Source: DATAXP01 sp036272935
GTDB lineage: Bacteria; Planctomycetota; Planctomycetia; Pirellulales; PNKZ01
NCBI GenBank assembly: GCA_036272935.1
Contig: DATAXP010000124.1
Coordinates: forward strand, 41,665 to 105,664
Direction: 5' to 3'
Length of the DNA stretch: 64,000 bases
The notes below the pieces were generated by a model that saw only the letters and a list, made by a program, of their open reading frames with translations, did no database searches and had not been told where the DNA came from. Positions 8,477 through 17,191 of the stretch are shown here, piece by piece; the first letter of the stretch is position 1, and the number at the start of each line of letters is the position of its first letter. Made by a program: the position numbers and the translations under genes.

Positions 8477-8734
8477 TCACTCGTCGCACGTCGCCTGGCC
8501 GGCGAATGCGAAAGCTTGCTTGGTGGGCTGTTCGTCGGGAAACTTGCCGCTGACACGATTGCGCGGCAGTGTCGCTTCGACTGGCAACGGGTCGAGCTCC
8601 GCCCGAACGATCCGCACGCCGCTGGGGGCGGTGATGCCGATGCTCACCCGGCCGCCGGAGATGCGGGTGACGGTCACCGTCACCTTGTCATCGATCAGAA
8701 TCTTCTCGCCAACTTTCCTGCTGAGTACGAGCAT
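8477..8734 (-). CDS. csrA: Carbon storage regulator CsrA
   Basis: The start at 8734 has a strong GGGAG Shine-Dalgarno 8 nt upstream. MLVLSRKVGEKILIDDKV is the classic CsrA N-terminus, followed by VTVTRISGGRVSIGITAPSG and the RNA-binding VRIVRAEL strand with the conserved Arg near residue 44. CsrA dimers bind GGA motifs in mRNA leaders and repress or stabilise transcripts. This copy has 85 residues, about 20 more than the usual 60-65. The extra C-terminus (after RNRVSGKFPDE) is not conserved in classic CsrA. It converges on the aminotransferase gene with a 1-bp gap. Confidence 0.92.
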   Translation of the reverse strand: MLVLSRKVGEKILIDDKVTVTVTRISGGRVSIGITAPSGVRIVRAELDPLPVEATLPRNRVSGKFPDEQPTKQAFAFAGQATCDE

Positions 8735-8984
8735 CGCTCGGTCTCCCTGAGGTTGCTTGCGGCCGGGATGCCGCGTGCCCTCTCCGACCACGGAAGGGTT
8801 TCGGCGTTTGCCGCAAAGAATGTGCCCCGGAAGCAATTTGCGGCAGATCTAATCCGCATCGGATGCAATCTGTTCTGAACAAAGCGCTTGCGCGGCCGAT
8901 TTGCGTGCTGGCAGCCGTAAGATGCGGAGCTGGCGATGGATTATTTGTTGATCGCGCGGCGGCCAGTCAGGCCATAAACACCGG

Positions 8985-10157
8985 TCAGGCGGCGCTCGCG
9001 TAGCTGCCGGCCAGCGCGGCGGCCAGATCGGCCTGCAGGTCCTCGACATCCTCGACGCCGACGCTCAGACGAACCAATGCGTCGTCAACTCCCCGTTGCT
9101 GGCGAATCTCGGCCGGGATGCTGGCGTGGGTCATCGTTGCCGGATGGCAGACCAACGATTCGACCCCGCCCAGGCTCTCGGCAAGGCTGAACAACCGGGT
9201 ACAGGTGATCAATGCGCGAGCCGCTGCGGGGCCGCCACGCACGCGAAGGCTGATCATACCGCCGAACGCTTTCATCTGTCGCCGTGCGACGGCGTGTCCC
9301 GGATGGCTCGGCAAGCCGGGGTAATACACCCGCTCGACGCGCGGATGCCGCGCGAGCCAGCCGGCGAGTTGCTCGGCATTGGTCGAGTGCCGCTCCATGC
9401 GCAGGGCCAGCGTCTTCACGCCGCGCAGCACCAGCCAGGCGTCGAACGGACCGGGAACCGCCCCGGCCGCGTTCTGGTAGAAGTAAATGGCCTCGAACAG
9501 ATCACGCCGGCCGATCACCGCGCCGCCGACCACATCGCTGTGGCCGCCGAGATACTTGGTCGTGCTGTGCACCACGAGATCGGCCCCGAGGTCGATCGGC
9601 TGCTGCAAATACGGCGAAGCGAACGTGCTGTCGACCACCAGCAGCGCACCGGCACGGTGCGTCACCTCGGCCACCGCGGCGATGTCGACGATCTGCAACA
9701 GCGGATTGGTCGGCGTCTCGATCCAGACGATGCGGGTCCGCGGCGTTATCAGCTTGGCGAAGCCTTCGGGCGAGACATCGTTGGTGTAGTGGGCCACGGT
9801 CCCCCACGGCTTGAAGCAGCGCTCGAGCAGGCGGTAGGTGCCGCCGTACAAATCGGCGGCGGCGACCACTTCGTCACCCGGCTTCAGATGCGCGGCAAGC
9901 ACCGCATTCGTGGCGGCGAGTCCCGAGGCAAAGGCCGCCGCAGCCTGGCCTCCTTCGAGCGCGGCGAGGCACTCTTGCAGCGCGGTGCGCGTGGGGTTGC
10001 CGGTGCGGGCGTATTCGTAGCCGCGATGATCGCCGGGGGCACGCTGCGTGAACGTGCTCGTGGCGTAGATCGGCACGACGGTGGCGCCGGTCGTCGGGTC
10101 GGCGGCTTGCCCCTCGTGAATGGCGAGCGTTGCGAAGCGGTGGCGGGGTTTGGTCAT
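8985..10157 (-). CDS. Cystathionine gamma-lyase / gamma-synthase family PLP enzyme
   Basis: This 390-residue Cys/Met-metabolism PLP enzyme has YEYARTGNPTRTALQ (substrate Tyr/Arg), FASGLAATNAVLA, IWIETPTNPLL-type sequence (VWIETPTNPLLQ), and the PLP lysine in HSTTKYLGGHSDVVGG near residue 205. LFSLAESLGGVESL and THASIPAEIRQ are the C-terminal family signatures. It lies 48 bp downstream of cystathionine beta-synthase in the same direction, so the two probably form a reverse-transsulfuration operon (homocysteine to cysteine). This favours the gamma-lyase over the gamma-synthase reading. Sequence alone cannot separate the two activities. Confidence 0.85.
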   Translation of the reverse strand: MTKPRHRFATLAIHEGQAADPTTGATVVPIYATSTFTQRAPGDHRGYEYARTGNPTRTALQECLAALEGGQAAAAFASGLAATNAVLAAHLKPGDEVVAAADLYGGTYRLLERCFKPWGTVAHYTNDVSPEGFAKLITPRTRIVWIETPTNPLLQIVDIAAVAEVTHRAGALLVVDSTFASPYLQQPIDLGADLVVHSTTKYLGGHSDVVGGAVIGRRDLFEAIYFYQNAAGAVPGPFDAWLVLRGVKTLALRMERHSTNAEQLAGWLARHPRVERVYYPGLPSHPGHAVARRQMKAFGGMISLRVRGGPAAARALITCTRLFSLAESLGGVESLVCHPATMTHASIPAEIRQQRGVDDALVRLSVGVEDVEDLQADLAAALAGSYASAA

Positions 10158-10178
10158 GGGTGTGGCCCTGGAGACGCA

Positions 10179-10203
10179 CGCGTCGCAGGCGACGCGGCTA
10201 AAT
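10179..10203. repeat. Half-element of the TTTAGCCG palindrome family
   Basis: CGCGTCGC-AG-GCGACGCG (10179-10196) is a perfect 8-bp hairpin followed by GCTAAAT. It fills most of the 48-bp gap between the CBS and CGL-type genes and could act as an intercistronic stabiliser. It shares its sequence with the repeats at 6120 and 11787. Confidence 0.55.
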
Positions 10204-10205
10204 TG

Positions 10206-11567
10206 TTAGGCCGCCAAGGCGGCCGCGCGCTGTTGGTTCCAGTAGCGCACCAGGTCGATGCGCGTGATGATGTCGATCACCTGGCCGCCGTCGGTCACCA
10301 ACACACCGGTGTTGCCGGCCAATAGCAGCCGATACGCCTCGTCGAGATGTGTACTGATGGCGACCTGTGGCAGGGCACGGGCCATCACCGCCTCGACGGC
10401 GACGTCGGCTACTTGCGCGCGGTCGTGCAGGATGCGGGCGAGTGTGACTTCCTGGATGCTGCCGACCCCCTGGCCAGCGCGAATCACCGGCAATTGCGAA
10501 ATCCCGTGGGCGTAGATCAACTCGATCGCTTCTTCGACACTGGTTTCAGGAGCGACGGCGATGAGCTTGCGGGGGCCGCGCGCGACCAGCAGATCGGTCA
10601 ACGTTTCGGCCGGCGGCTCGACGTGCAACAGACCGTTGGCCCGCAGCCACGCGTCGTCGAACATCTTGCTGATGTAGTTGCGGCCGGTGTCGGGGCACAT
10701 CGCCACCACCACGTCGTCGGGTCCCAGCCGACGCGCGTAGCGCAGCGCCGCGGCGACCGCCGTGCCGCTGGAACCACCGACAAGCAGTCCCTCGCGCCGG
10801 GCCAGCGCCCTGGCCGTGGCAAACGATTCGGCATCGCCGACGCGCACCCATTCATCGACCGCCTGGCCGTTGAGTGTTTTGGGGACAAAGTCCTCGCCGA
10901 TCCCTTCCACTTTCCACGGTCGTGGCGAATCGCCCGAAAGGACCGAGCCCTCGGGATCGGCGCCGATGACGACGATGTCCGGGTTCTGCTCCTTGAGATA
11001 CTGGCCGACGCCCGACAGGGTTCCGCCAGTCCCCGCCCCGGCCACGAACACCGTCACGCGCCCTTCCGTCTGTTGCCAGATTTCGGGGCCCGTGGTGCGG
11101 TAATGCACCTGTGGGTTCGCCAGGTTCATGAATTGGTTGGGACGCCACGCACCGGGAATCTCGCGGGCCAGTCGATCGGCGACGCCGTTGTAGCTGTCGG
11201 GCGAATCGGGCTGGACGTTCGTCGGTGTGATCACCACCTCGGCGCCGTAGGCTTCGAGCAGCCGGGCTTTTTCGCTGCTCATCTTGTCGGGCATGACGAA
11301 GATGCAGCGGTACCCTTTCACGGCGGCCGCCATTGCCAGGCCGACGCCGGTATTGCCAGCGGTCGCCTCGATGATCGTTCCGCCGGGTTTCAGCCAGCCG
11401 CGCCGCTCCCCTTCGGCCACCATGGCCACCGCCACGCGGTCCTTTACACTGCCGCCTGGATTGCACGCCTCGAACTTGGCGCAAACCGCGGCGTGCAAGT
11501 GCTCCGCGACGTGGTTCAGCCGAACCAGGGGCGTGTGACCGATGCAATCGAGCACGTTGTTCTGCAT
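10206..11567 (-). CDS. Cystathionine beta-synthase with C-terminal CBS pair
   Basis: This 453-residue protein starts at 11567 with the family N-terminus NVLDCIGHTPLVRLN. The PLP lysine is in GGSVKDRVAVAM (residue ~43), the phosphate loop is GAGTGGTLSGVG, and EATAGNTGVGLAM binds substrate. After about residue 330 come two CBS repeats (ISQLPVIRAGQGVGSIQE and NTGVLVTDGGQVIDIITR) as in human and yeast CBS, usually regulatory and able to bind SAM or adenylates. It condenses homocysteine with serine (or acts as a cysteine synthase). The first gene of a two-gene unit with the downstream gamma-lyase-type enzyme. Confidence 0.88.
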   Translation of the reverse strand: MQNNVLDCIGHTPLVRLNHVAEHLHAAVCAKFEACNPGGSVKDRVAVAMVAEGERRGWLKPGGTIIEATAGNTGVGLAMAAAVKGYRCIFVMPDKMSSEKARLLEAYGAEVVITPTNVQPDSPDSYNGVADRLAREIPGAWRPNQFMNLANPQVHYRTTGPEIWQQTEGRVTVFVAGAGTGGTLSGVGQYLKEQNPDIVVIGADPEGSVLSGDSPRPWKVEGIGEDFVPKTLNGQAVDEWVRVGDAESFATARALARREGLLVGGSSGTAVAAALRYARRLGPDDVVVAMCPDTGRNYISKMFDDAWLRANGLLHVEPPAETLTDLLVARGPRKLIAVAPETSVEEAIELIYAHGISQLPVIRAGQGVGSIQEVTLARILHDRAQVADVAVEAVMARALPQVAISTHLDEAYRLLLAGNTGVLVTDGGQVIDIITRIDLVRYWNQQRAAALAA

Positions 11568-11906
11568 CCCTGCGGTCCTCCAAGGTCATCGCGCCGAGCC
11601 TTCGACCGATCGCACCGTAGTCGTTACATCCGGCACGATTCGTCCAAGAGTTATTATCATCACTTCTGATAGCCCAACTGAAGGCAAAGCACAGTTCCCC
11701 GATGGCAGCTAGCGTTTTGGCAGCGTAAAGCCTTGCAGTCGAGGTATCGTGGTATCTAAGTTGCTAGTTTCGGGCGAAGCAAAAACGTTTAGCCGGCGAG
11801 CTTGCTCGCCGCGTCTTGCCAAGCGCGGCGGACAAGTCCGCCGGCTAAACCATGTGGTCTTCGCCTGTCGACGACCTGAAGATGTGGCGGTGAAAGGAGT
11901 CGAGGC
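11568..11906. other. Divergent intergenic region between CBS and ABC exporter genes
   Basis: 339 bases without a gene I can support. It must carry the promoters of both flanking units, but I see no clear boxes. The main content is the three-way palindromic repeat at 11787-11850. Confidence 0.6.
11787..11850. repeat. Three-way cruciform palindrome, TTTAGCCG family (full copy)
   Basis: GTTTAGCCGGCG (11787-11798) pairs perfectly with CGCCGGCTAAAC (11839-11850). Between these arms are two further hairpins: CGGCGAGC-TT-GCTCGCCG and CGGCGGAC-AA-GTCCGCCG. The structure resembles a REP or BIME. It is the clearest copy of a family also seen at 6120 and 10179, and the element inside the kinase gene at 36902 has the same architecture. 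Confidence 0.75.
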
Positions 11907-12689
11907 ATGCATGTGATCGAAGCGCGTGGCTTGTGCAAGGAATACGGCTCGGCCGAGACGCGCGTCGAGGCGCTGCGCGGAATCGATCTGGCCGTGCCGC
12001 GTGGCGAGCTGCTGGCGATCATGGGACCGTCAGGCTCGGGCAAGAGCACGCTGCTCCATTTGCTCGGGGGCGTCGACACCCCAACCAGCGGCCAGGTGCT
12101 GCTCGAAAATGTCGACCTGGCCAGCCTCGATGACGATCGCCGCACCATTCTGCGCCGCCAGCGCATCGGCTTCATATTTCAATCGTTCAACCTGCTGCCG
12201 ACGCTCACGGCCGAGGAGAACGTCGCGTTGCCGTTGCGGCTCGACGGCATCGCGGTGGACGAAGCGCAGCAGCGCACCGCCGAGATGCTCAAGCGGATCG
12301 GCATGTACCATCGCCGAGCGCATATTCCAGCAAAGATGTCGGGGGGCGAGCAACAGCGCGTAGCGATCGCGCGGGCGCTGGTCATTCGGCCCGCGCTGTT
12401 GTTGGCCGACGAGCCGACCGGCAATCTCGACAGCGTGAACGGTGCGCAGATCACCCGCATCCTGCGGTCGTTGGTTGACGATCACCAGCAGACAATCGTG
12501 ATGGTGACGCACGATCTCGGTGTGGCCAAACAGGCCGACCGGCTCGTGCGGCTGCGCGACGGCGTGGTGGAGAGCGACGAGCAACTGCCGCGCAGCGAGC
12601 GCGCCGTCGCGAACACCACGTCCAATGGCCAGCCGAGCGGCGACAATCGCCACGACGAGCGCGACGTGCCGCTCGAGGAGCACGCCTGA
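11907..12689 (+). CDS. ABC exporter ATP-binding protein (MacB/LolD type)
   Basis: 260 residues. Walker A is GPSGSGKST near residue 40, the signature motif is MSGGEQQRVAIARAL near residue 145, Walker B is LLLADEPTGNLDS, and the H-loop is VMVTHDLG. The SGGEQQR and ADEPTGNLDS wording is typical of MacB/LolD/FtsE-class ATPases that drive FtsX-fold permeases. A hydrophilic ~35-residue tail follows the ATPase core. The stop is 2 bp before the permease start, so they form one operon. The exported substrate (lipoprotein, peptide, lipid or drug) is not indicated. Confidence 0.92.
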   Translation: MHVIEARGLCKEYGSAETRVEALRGIDLAVPRGELLAIMGPSGSGKSTLLHLLGGVDTPTSGQVLLENVDLASLDDDRRTILRRQRIGFIFQSFNLLPTLTAEENVALPLRLDGIAVDEAQQRTAEMLKRIGMYHRRAHIPAKMSGGEQQRVAIARALVIRPALLLADEPTGNLDSVNGAQITRILRSLVDDHQQTIVMVTHDLGVAKQADRLVRLRDGVVESDEQLPRSERAVANTTSNGQPSGDNRHDERDVPLEEHA

Positions 12690-12691
12690 CG

Positions 12692-15226
12692 ATGTGGCAG
12701 CTTTGGCAACTGAGTGCGCGCCAGATCACCGGGCGCGTCGGTCGCTCGATACTGACTCTGATCAGCGTCATCATCGGCGTCGACGCGATTGTGTCGGTCG
12801 GCCTGGCGATCGGCACCACGCGCCTGGCTTACGAAGGCATGGCCCAGGCACTGGCCGGTCGCGCCGCGCTGGAAGTGGTCGCGGCGGGCAACGGCAGCTT
12901 TCCGCAGCAGGTGGCCGATTCGCTGCGCGATGTGCCGAATGTCGAAGCGGTGGTGCCGGTCATCCAGCGGCCGACGATCCTGTACTTCGGCTCGCACCGG
13001 GCGAAGGTGCTGGCCATGGGGATCGATCCCGCCAGCGACCAGCGCGTGCGCGAGTATCGCCTCGAAGCGGGCAAGTTCTTCGACGCATCCGCCTCGCCGG
13101 CCGGTGAGGATGGCGTGCTGCTCGACGCCAGTTTTGCGCGCAGCATGGATGCCAAGCTCGGCGACGAGCTGAAGATTCTCACTCGCCGCCGCGGCATGCA
13201 GCATCTGCGCGTCGTCGGCCTGCTGTCTCCGCAGGGGGTCGCCGAGTTCACCAGTGGCAGCACACTGTTCCTGCCGCTACCCACGGCGCAGCGTGTCTTT
13301 TCCGCCGCCGGGCAGGTCGATCGGCTCGAGATTGTGACCCGCTCCGACAAGGACGTTGAAGCGGTCCGCGCAGCCATCGCCAGTCGCTTGCCCGCCAACC
13401 TGCAAGTGCGCGGCACAAGCACCCGCACACAGTTGGCTTCCGAGACGATGGACAGCGTCGAGAACGGCTTGCAGGTGGCCGGCGGGCTGTCGCTGGTGCT
13501 GGCCGTGTTCATCATTCTGAATACGTTCCTGATGAGCGTCACCGAGCGCCGTGGCCAACTGGCGGTGCTGCGGGCGATCGGCGCCACCGGCCAACAAGTG
13601 ATGCGGATGTTGTTGATCGAAGGGCTGGTGCTGGGAGCCGTGGGAAGCATCGTCGGTATTTTTGTCGGCATCGGCGGCGCGTACCTGCTGATGCGCGCCA
13701 TCGAGCAGATGATGCAAACCACCTTGCCGGCAATTCACCTGTCGATCCCGACCTTGGCATTTGCCGGCTGCCTGGGCATTGGCCTGAGCTTGGTGGCGGC
13801 GCTAATTCCCGCCCGCCGGGCCGCCAGTGTCTCGCCGTTGGAAGGAATGGGCGGTGCATCGGCCGACGATCTCGGCGACTTGCCCTGGCGGCTGGGGATC
13901 ATCGGCAGCGTGTTGGTGGTCGGCGGCGGCGCGGTGCTCACCGGTTCACTGCTCAACTGGTATCCAAACACGTTCGAAGTGTCGTCGGGCCTGGTGATCC
14001 TGGTCGGCTTCGTGCTGATGGTGCCGGCCGGATTTCGGCCGCTGTCGCGCCTGGCGGCGTGGCTGCCAAAGCGCTGGGTGCCGACCGAAACTGACCTGGC
14101 CCGCGGCCAACTCCTGTCGCACCCGATCCGCGCGATGCTGACCGTCGGCATTTTGTTCATTGCCCTGGTCACCGAAATTGCCCTCGGGACGACGATCCTC
14201 AACATCATGCACGATGTGAACCAGTGGCTCGAGCGGACGATCGTTGCCGACTTTTTCGTCCGCGCGATGATGCCCGACATGTCGACCGGCGAGGCGGCCG
14301 ACGTGCCCGAGGCGGTGGGCACGGCAATCCGCAAGATTCCCGGCATCCGCCGCATCGGCGTGGTGCGATTCGTCAGCACGCGCGTCGATGGCCAAGGCGT
14401 GGTGCTGGTGGCGAAGGACTTTCCCGCCGACGAGCCGTTGCCGCTCGATCTGCGCGTCGGCAGCGAGACGGAAGTGCGCCGCGGCCTGGCAGCCGGCGAA
14501 GTGGTGCTCGGCAGCAAGCTCGCCGCCCGCATCGGCCGCACGGTGGGCGACGAGATCGAACTGGAAACGAAGCAAGGCCCACATCGCTTCCGCATCGCCG
14601 GCATCACCAACGAGTACACGCTCGACGGTATGGCGGTGTTCATGGATCACTCGGTGGCCGAGCGGCAACTCGGGATCACCGGCGTCGACGCGTACCTGAT
14701 CAGTGCCGACTCTGGCGCGCTGGGCTCGGTCGAGCAGGCGCTGCGCAAGATCACCGACGAAAACGGCCTGTTGCTGCAATCGGCCGCCGACGTGCGCCGC
14801 CTGGTCGATACGATGATGGCCGGCGTGGTCGGCGGCCTGTGGGTGCTGCTGGCCCTGGCGTCGTTAGTTGCGGGATTCGGCGTGGTGAACACGTTGGCGA
14901 TGAACGTGCTGGAACAAACGCGCGAGCTGGCCATCCTGCGCGTGGTGGCAATGACGCGCCGCCAGATTCGCCACACCATTCTCTGCCAGGCGTCGATCCT
15001 TGGTTCGATCGGCCTGCTGCCGGCCACGATCGTCGGCGTCGGCATGGCGTATATCATGCACGTCGGCACCGTGCACGAGACATCGCACCTGATGAACTTC
15101 GCCGCGCATCCTGCGCTGGTGCTCGCGCTCTTGGCGATCGGCTACACGATTGTGCTCATCGCCGCCACCATGCCCGCCCAGCGTGCCGCGCGGCTGAACT
15201 TGCTCACCGCCTTGCACTACGAGTGA
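12692..15226 (+). CDS. ABC transporter permease with two FtsX domains
   Basis: This 844-residue protein has a first TM segment near residues 20-40 and then a large MacB_PCD-type extracytoplasmic domain (about 45-260). A first FtsX domain follows at about 265-390, with GQLAVLRAIGATGQQVMRML as its coupling helix. Central TM segments lie at about 405-440 and 490-510, then a second periplasmic domain. The second FtsX domain is at about 710-840, with RELAILRVVAMTRRQIRHTI as its coupling helix. This duplicated architecture resembles the YbbP/DUF-type and LolC/E-like exporters rather than single-FtsX MacB. It works with the ATPase encoded 2 bp upstream. No periplasmic adaptor or outer-membrane partner is adjacent. 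Confidence 0.88.
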   Translation: MWQLWQLSARQITGRVGRSILTLISVIIGVDAIVSVGLAIGTTRLAYEGMAQALAGRAALEVVAAGNGSFPQQVADSLRDVPNVEAVVPVIQRPTILYFGSHRAKVLAMGIDPASDQRVREYRLEAGKFFDASASPAGEDGVLLDASFARSMDAKLGDELKILTRRRGMQHLRVVGLLSPQGVAEFTSGSTLFLPLPTAQRVFSAAGQVDRLEIVTRSDKDVEAVRAAIASRLPANLQVRGTSTRTQLASETMDSVENGLQVAGGLSLVLAVFIILNTFLMSVTERRGQLAVLRAIGATGQQVMRMLLIEGLVLGAVGSIVGIFVGIGGAYLLMRAIEQMMQTTLPAIHLSIPTLAFAGCLGIGLSLVAALIPARRAASVSPLEGMGGASADDLGDLPWRLGIIGSVLVVGGGAVLTGSLLNWYPNTFEVSSGLVILVGFVLMVPAGFRPLSRLAAWLPKRWVPTETDLARGQLLSHPIRAMLTVGILFIALVTEIALGTTILNIMHDVNQWLERTIVADFFVRAMMPDMSTGEAADVPEAVGTAIRKIPGIRRIGVVRFVSTRVDGQGVVLVAKDFPADEPLPLDLRVGSETEVRRGLAAGEVVLGSKLAARIGRTVGDEIELETKQGPHRFRIAGITNEYTLDGMAVFMDHSVAERQLGITGVDAYLISADSGALGSVEQALRKITDENGLLLQSAADVRRLVDTMMAGVVGGLWVLLALASLVAGFGVVNTLAMNVLEQTRELAILRVVAMTRRQIRHTILCQASILGSIGLLPATIVGVGMAYIMHVGTVHETSHLMNFAAHPALVLALLAIGYTIVLIAATMPAQRAARLNLLTALHYE

Positions 15227-15233
15227 CCCCGCG

Positions 15234-15434
15234 GAAGCGGAAGAACACGAAAAATGGAAGGGCGAAAGAACGCGCGTTCCCAGCCCCGAGCGCGAGCGAG
15301 GGGTTTTGTGCGTACTCCGCTATTTCGTACAGAACTCGTCATCGGTCCGCAAAACCCCTCGCTCGCGCTCAGGGCTAACATGCTCGACACATGCCGTTTC
15401 GCGTTTCCTGTCCTTTCGTGCTTTCGTGATCCTT
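15234..15434. repeat. Palindromic island with GGATCACGAAA-type arms
   Basis: A core hairpin pairs 15282-15308 with 15350-15376 (26 of 27 positions complementary; arm begins AGCCCCGAGCGCGAGCGAGG). It is enclosed by imperfect inverted arms at about 15234-15270 and 15396-15434. The right arm, read on the minus strand, starts AAGGATCACGAAAGCACG. That is nearly the same as the arms flanking the GxxExxY gene at 18718 and 19171. It lies between the exporter operon and the LolA-like gene, which converge here. Confidence 0.65.
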
Positions 15435-15440
15435 CCGATC

Positions 15441-16154
15441 CTACTTGAACGTCGCGTCGTCGAGCTTTTCGAGCATCTGGTAGTCGCTGAACACGAGGTT
15501 CATAAACGGCTTGCCGTCGTGCATGGCGCTCGATCTCAGCGGCACCATCACGCCTTGGATCGACTGGTAGCCGTCAAGTAGCGTGTCCTCGCTGATCATG
15601 CGCATTTCGGGATTGATCGCCTGGCGCTGCATCTTCACCAACAGGCCGGTCTTGTTGTCGAAGAACATTTTCACGTCCTTCATGCCTTTGGCCCTGACGG
15701 CAATGATCGTGGCACGCTTGTCGCCGGTTTTTTCTTCCTTCAGCGTGAAACGCTTCGCGTCGTTGAGCGACGTTAGCATCGTGAGCTCCTGCATCAGGGC
15801 CATCTGCTTCAGCTCGCTGCGCATGGCGTCGCCCAGCGGAATCTCTATGCCGCCAGCGGTCTGCGACACGGCATCGCCATTGACCACCTGCACAATGCTG
15901 ACCTTCTGCCCAGCCAACTCCAGGTTGATCTCCAGCCGATACTTGCCAGGCACCTGCATCGCCACGTTGCCGGTGAACGGCACCTCGGCCCCCGACATCG
16001 TCATCGTGCCGCGCATCTTAGCTGTGAACGCGGGATATTTCCGCAGCGCCTCGGCACCGCCATGCGCATCGATCGCCTGCCGAACGGTAAACGCCGGATC
16101 GGCATGAGCGAGTCTCGGCAGCAAAAGCACCATCACCGCAAGCATGCGCCACAT
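15441..16154 (-). CDS. LolA/outer-membrane lipoprotein-sorting-like secreted protein
   Basis: 237 residues with an N-terminal signal peptide (MWRMLAVMVLLLPRLAHA, cleavage expected after AHA). The mature part is a run of beta strands in the pattern of LolA/LppX-like open barrels: YRLEINLELAGQKVS, then RATIIAVRAKGMKDVKMFFD, then TGLLVKMQRQ and GVMVPLRS. Such proteins bind lipids or lipoproteins in the periplasm. Planctomycetes have many such paralogs with no tested function. It lies 43 bp from the nitrilase gene and reads in the same direction, so it could be its downstream partner. LolA homology is a fold-level inference. Confidence 0.7.
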   Translation of the reverse strand: MWRMLAVMVLLLPRLAHADPAFTVRQAIDAHGGAEALRKYPAFTAKMRGTMTMSGAEVPFTGNVAMQVPGKYRLEINLELAGQKVSIVQVVNGDAVSQTAGGIEIPLGDAMRSELKQMALMQELTMLTSLNDAKRFTLKEEKTGDKRATIIAVRAKGMKDVKMFFDNKTGLLVKMQRQAINPEMRMISEDTLLDGYQSIQGVMVPLRSSAMHDGKPFMNLVFSDYQMLEKLDDATFK

Positions 16155-16170
16155 GGTTCGTCCCTGCGAG

Positions 16171-16197
16171 CCCCTAATCCCTAGCCCCAGCCCCTCC
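16171..16197. repeat. C-rich dispersed micro-repeat AGCCCCTAA..GCCCCAGCCCC
   Basis: CCCCTAATCCCTAGCCCCAG and the following CCCCTCC fill the gap between two minus-strand genes. A closely similar string lies inside the kinase gene at 37531-37565, within its FGE domain. Being at two unrelated loci suggests a dispersed repeat. Confidence 0.5.
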
Positions 16198-17067
16198 TCA
16201 CGGCTTCACCAGTTCGCCGTAGGTTTCGGGGCGGCGATCGCGGAAGAACTGCCAGGTGTTGCGCACCTCGCGGATCAGATCGAGGTCCAGATCGGCAACC
16301 ACGATGTCGTCCGTGTCGCGCGCGCCCTCGGCGATGATCTGGCCGCGCGGATTGCAGAAATAGCTCTGCCCGTAAAACTCGCCGATCCGCCACGGCTCCT
16401 CGATCCCCGGCCGATTGATCGCGCCGACAAAGTATCCATTGGCCACCGCGTGCGCCGGCTGTTCGAGCTTCCACAAGTACTCCGAAAGCCCCGCCACGGT
16501 CGCCGACGGGTTGAACACAATCTCCGCGCCGTTCAGCGCCAGGCAGCGGGCCCCTTCCGGGAAATGGCGATCGTAGCAAATGTAAACGCCCACCTTGCCC
16601 ACCCGCGTGTCGAACACCGGGTAGCCAAGATTGCCGGGCCGAAAATAGTACTTCTCCCAGAAGCCCGGCAACACCTGCGGCAGATGAATCTTGCGAAACT
16701 TGCCCAGGTACTTGCCGTCGGCGTCGATCACCGCCGCCGTGTTGTAGTAGATGCCGGTGATCTCTTCCTCGTAGATCGGCACGACGAGCACCAGCGCGTG
16801 TTTCTTGGCCAGCTCGCACATCAGCCGGGTCGTCGGCCCGTCGGGAATGCGTTCGGTCAGGTCGTACCATTTCGTCTGCTGCTCGGCGCAGAAGTACGGT
16901 CCGTAGAATAGCTCCTGCAAGCAAACCACCTGGGCGCCGGCCTCGGCCGCGGAGGCAATCATCGCCACGTGCTTGTCGATCATCGCTTGCTTGATCTTGG
17001 CCACCGGCGACGTGCCGGGCTCGCACAGGGTTGCTTGAATGAGTCCGCCGCGAATGATTCGATGCAT
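16198..17067 (-). CDS. Nitrilase-superfamily amidohydrolase (beta-ureidopropionase-like)
   Basis: The start at 17067 (MHRIIRGGLIQATL) gives 289 residues, the normal C-N hydrolase length; an upstream ATG adds only low-complexity sequence. The catalytic triad is visible: Glu in CLQELFYGPYFC, Lys in GKFRKIHLP, and Cys in GVYICYDRHFPEGAR. Active-site loops most resemble N-carbamoyl-beta-alanine / N-carbamoylputrescine amidases. The divergent neighbour is methylmalonate/malonate-semialdehyde dehydrogenase. Pyrimidine catabolism (N-carbamoyl-beta-alanine to beta-alanine, then via malonate semialdehyde to acetyl-CoA) is therefore a reasonable but unproven context. No dihydropyrimidinase is present in the window. 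Confidence 0.85.
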   Translation of the reverse strand: MHRIIRGGLIQATLCEPGTSPVAKIKQAMIDKHVAMIASAAEAGAQVVCLQELFYGPYFCAEQQTKWYDLTERIPDGPTTRLMCELAKKHALVLVVPIYEEEITGIYYNTAAVIDADGKYLGKFRKIHLPQVLPGFWEKYYFRPGNLGYPVFDTRVGKVGVYICYDRHFPEGARCLALNGAEIVFNPSATVAGLSEYLWKLEQPAHAVANGYFVGAINRPGIEEPWRIGEFYGQSYFCNPRGQIIAEGARDTDDIVVADLDLDLIREVRNTWQFFRDRRPETYGELVKP

Positions 17068-17130
17068 GGGCAGAAGTGATGAGTGATGAATGATAAGTGA
17101 TGAGTGGCGGCAGGCTGACCGCCGGTCCGT

Positions 17131-17136
17131 TATAAT
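17131..17136 (+). promoter_or_regulatory. Possible -10 box for the semialdehyde dehydrogenase gene
   Basis: A perfect TATAAT lies about 55 nt upstream of the chosen start. No matching -35 box is evident at 16-18 bp spacing. Confidence 0.35.
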
Positions 17137-17191
17137 ACCCCTTCGCCGGCCCATCTCGCCACGCCCGCCGTCATCAATCGGAGTTCCTGTC

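Noticed and set aside
9096..11669. Two plus-strand frames of 409 and 440 codons opposite the CBS and CGL-type genes
   Set aside because: No motif, typical GC-rich shadow composition; the minus strand carries complete PLP-enzyme signatures.
15227..15440. Hairpin at 15282-15376 as a bidirectional terminator for two convergent genes
   Set aside because: The 41-nt loop and lack of T-tract make this unlikely, and the enclosing arms match the GxxExxY cassette.
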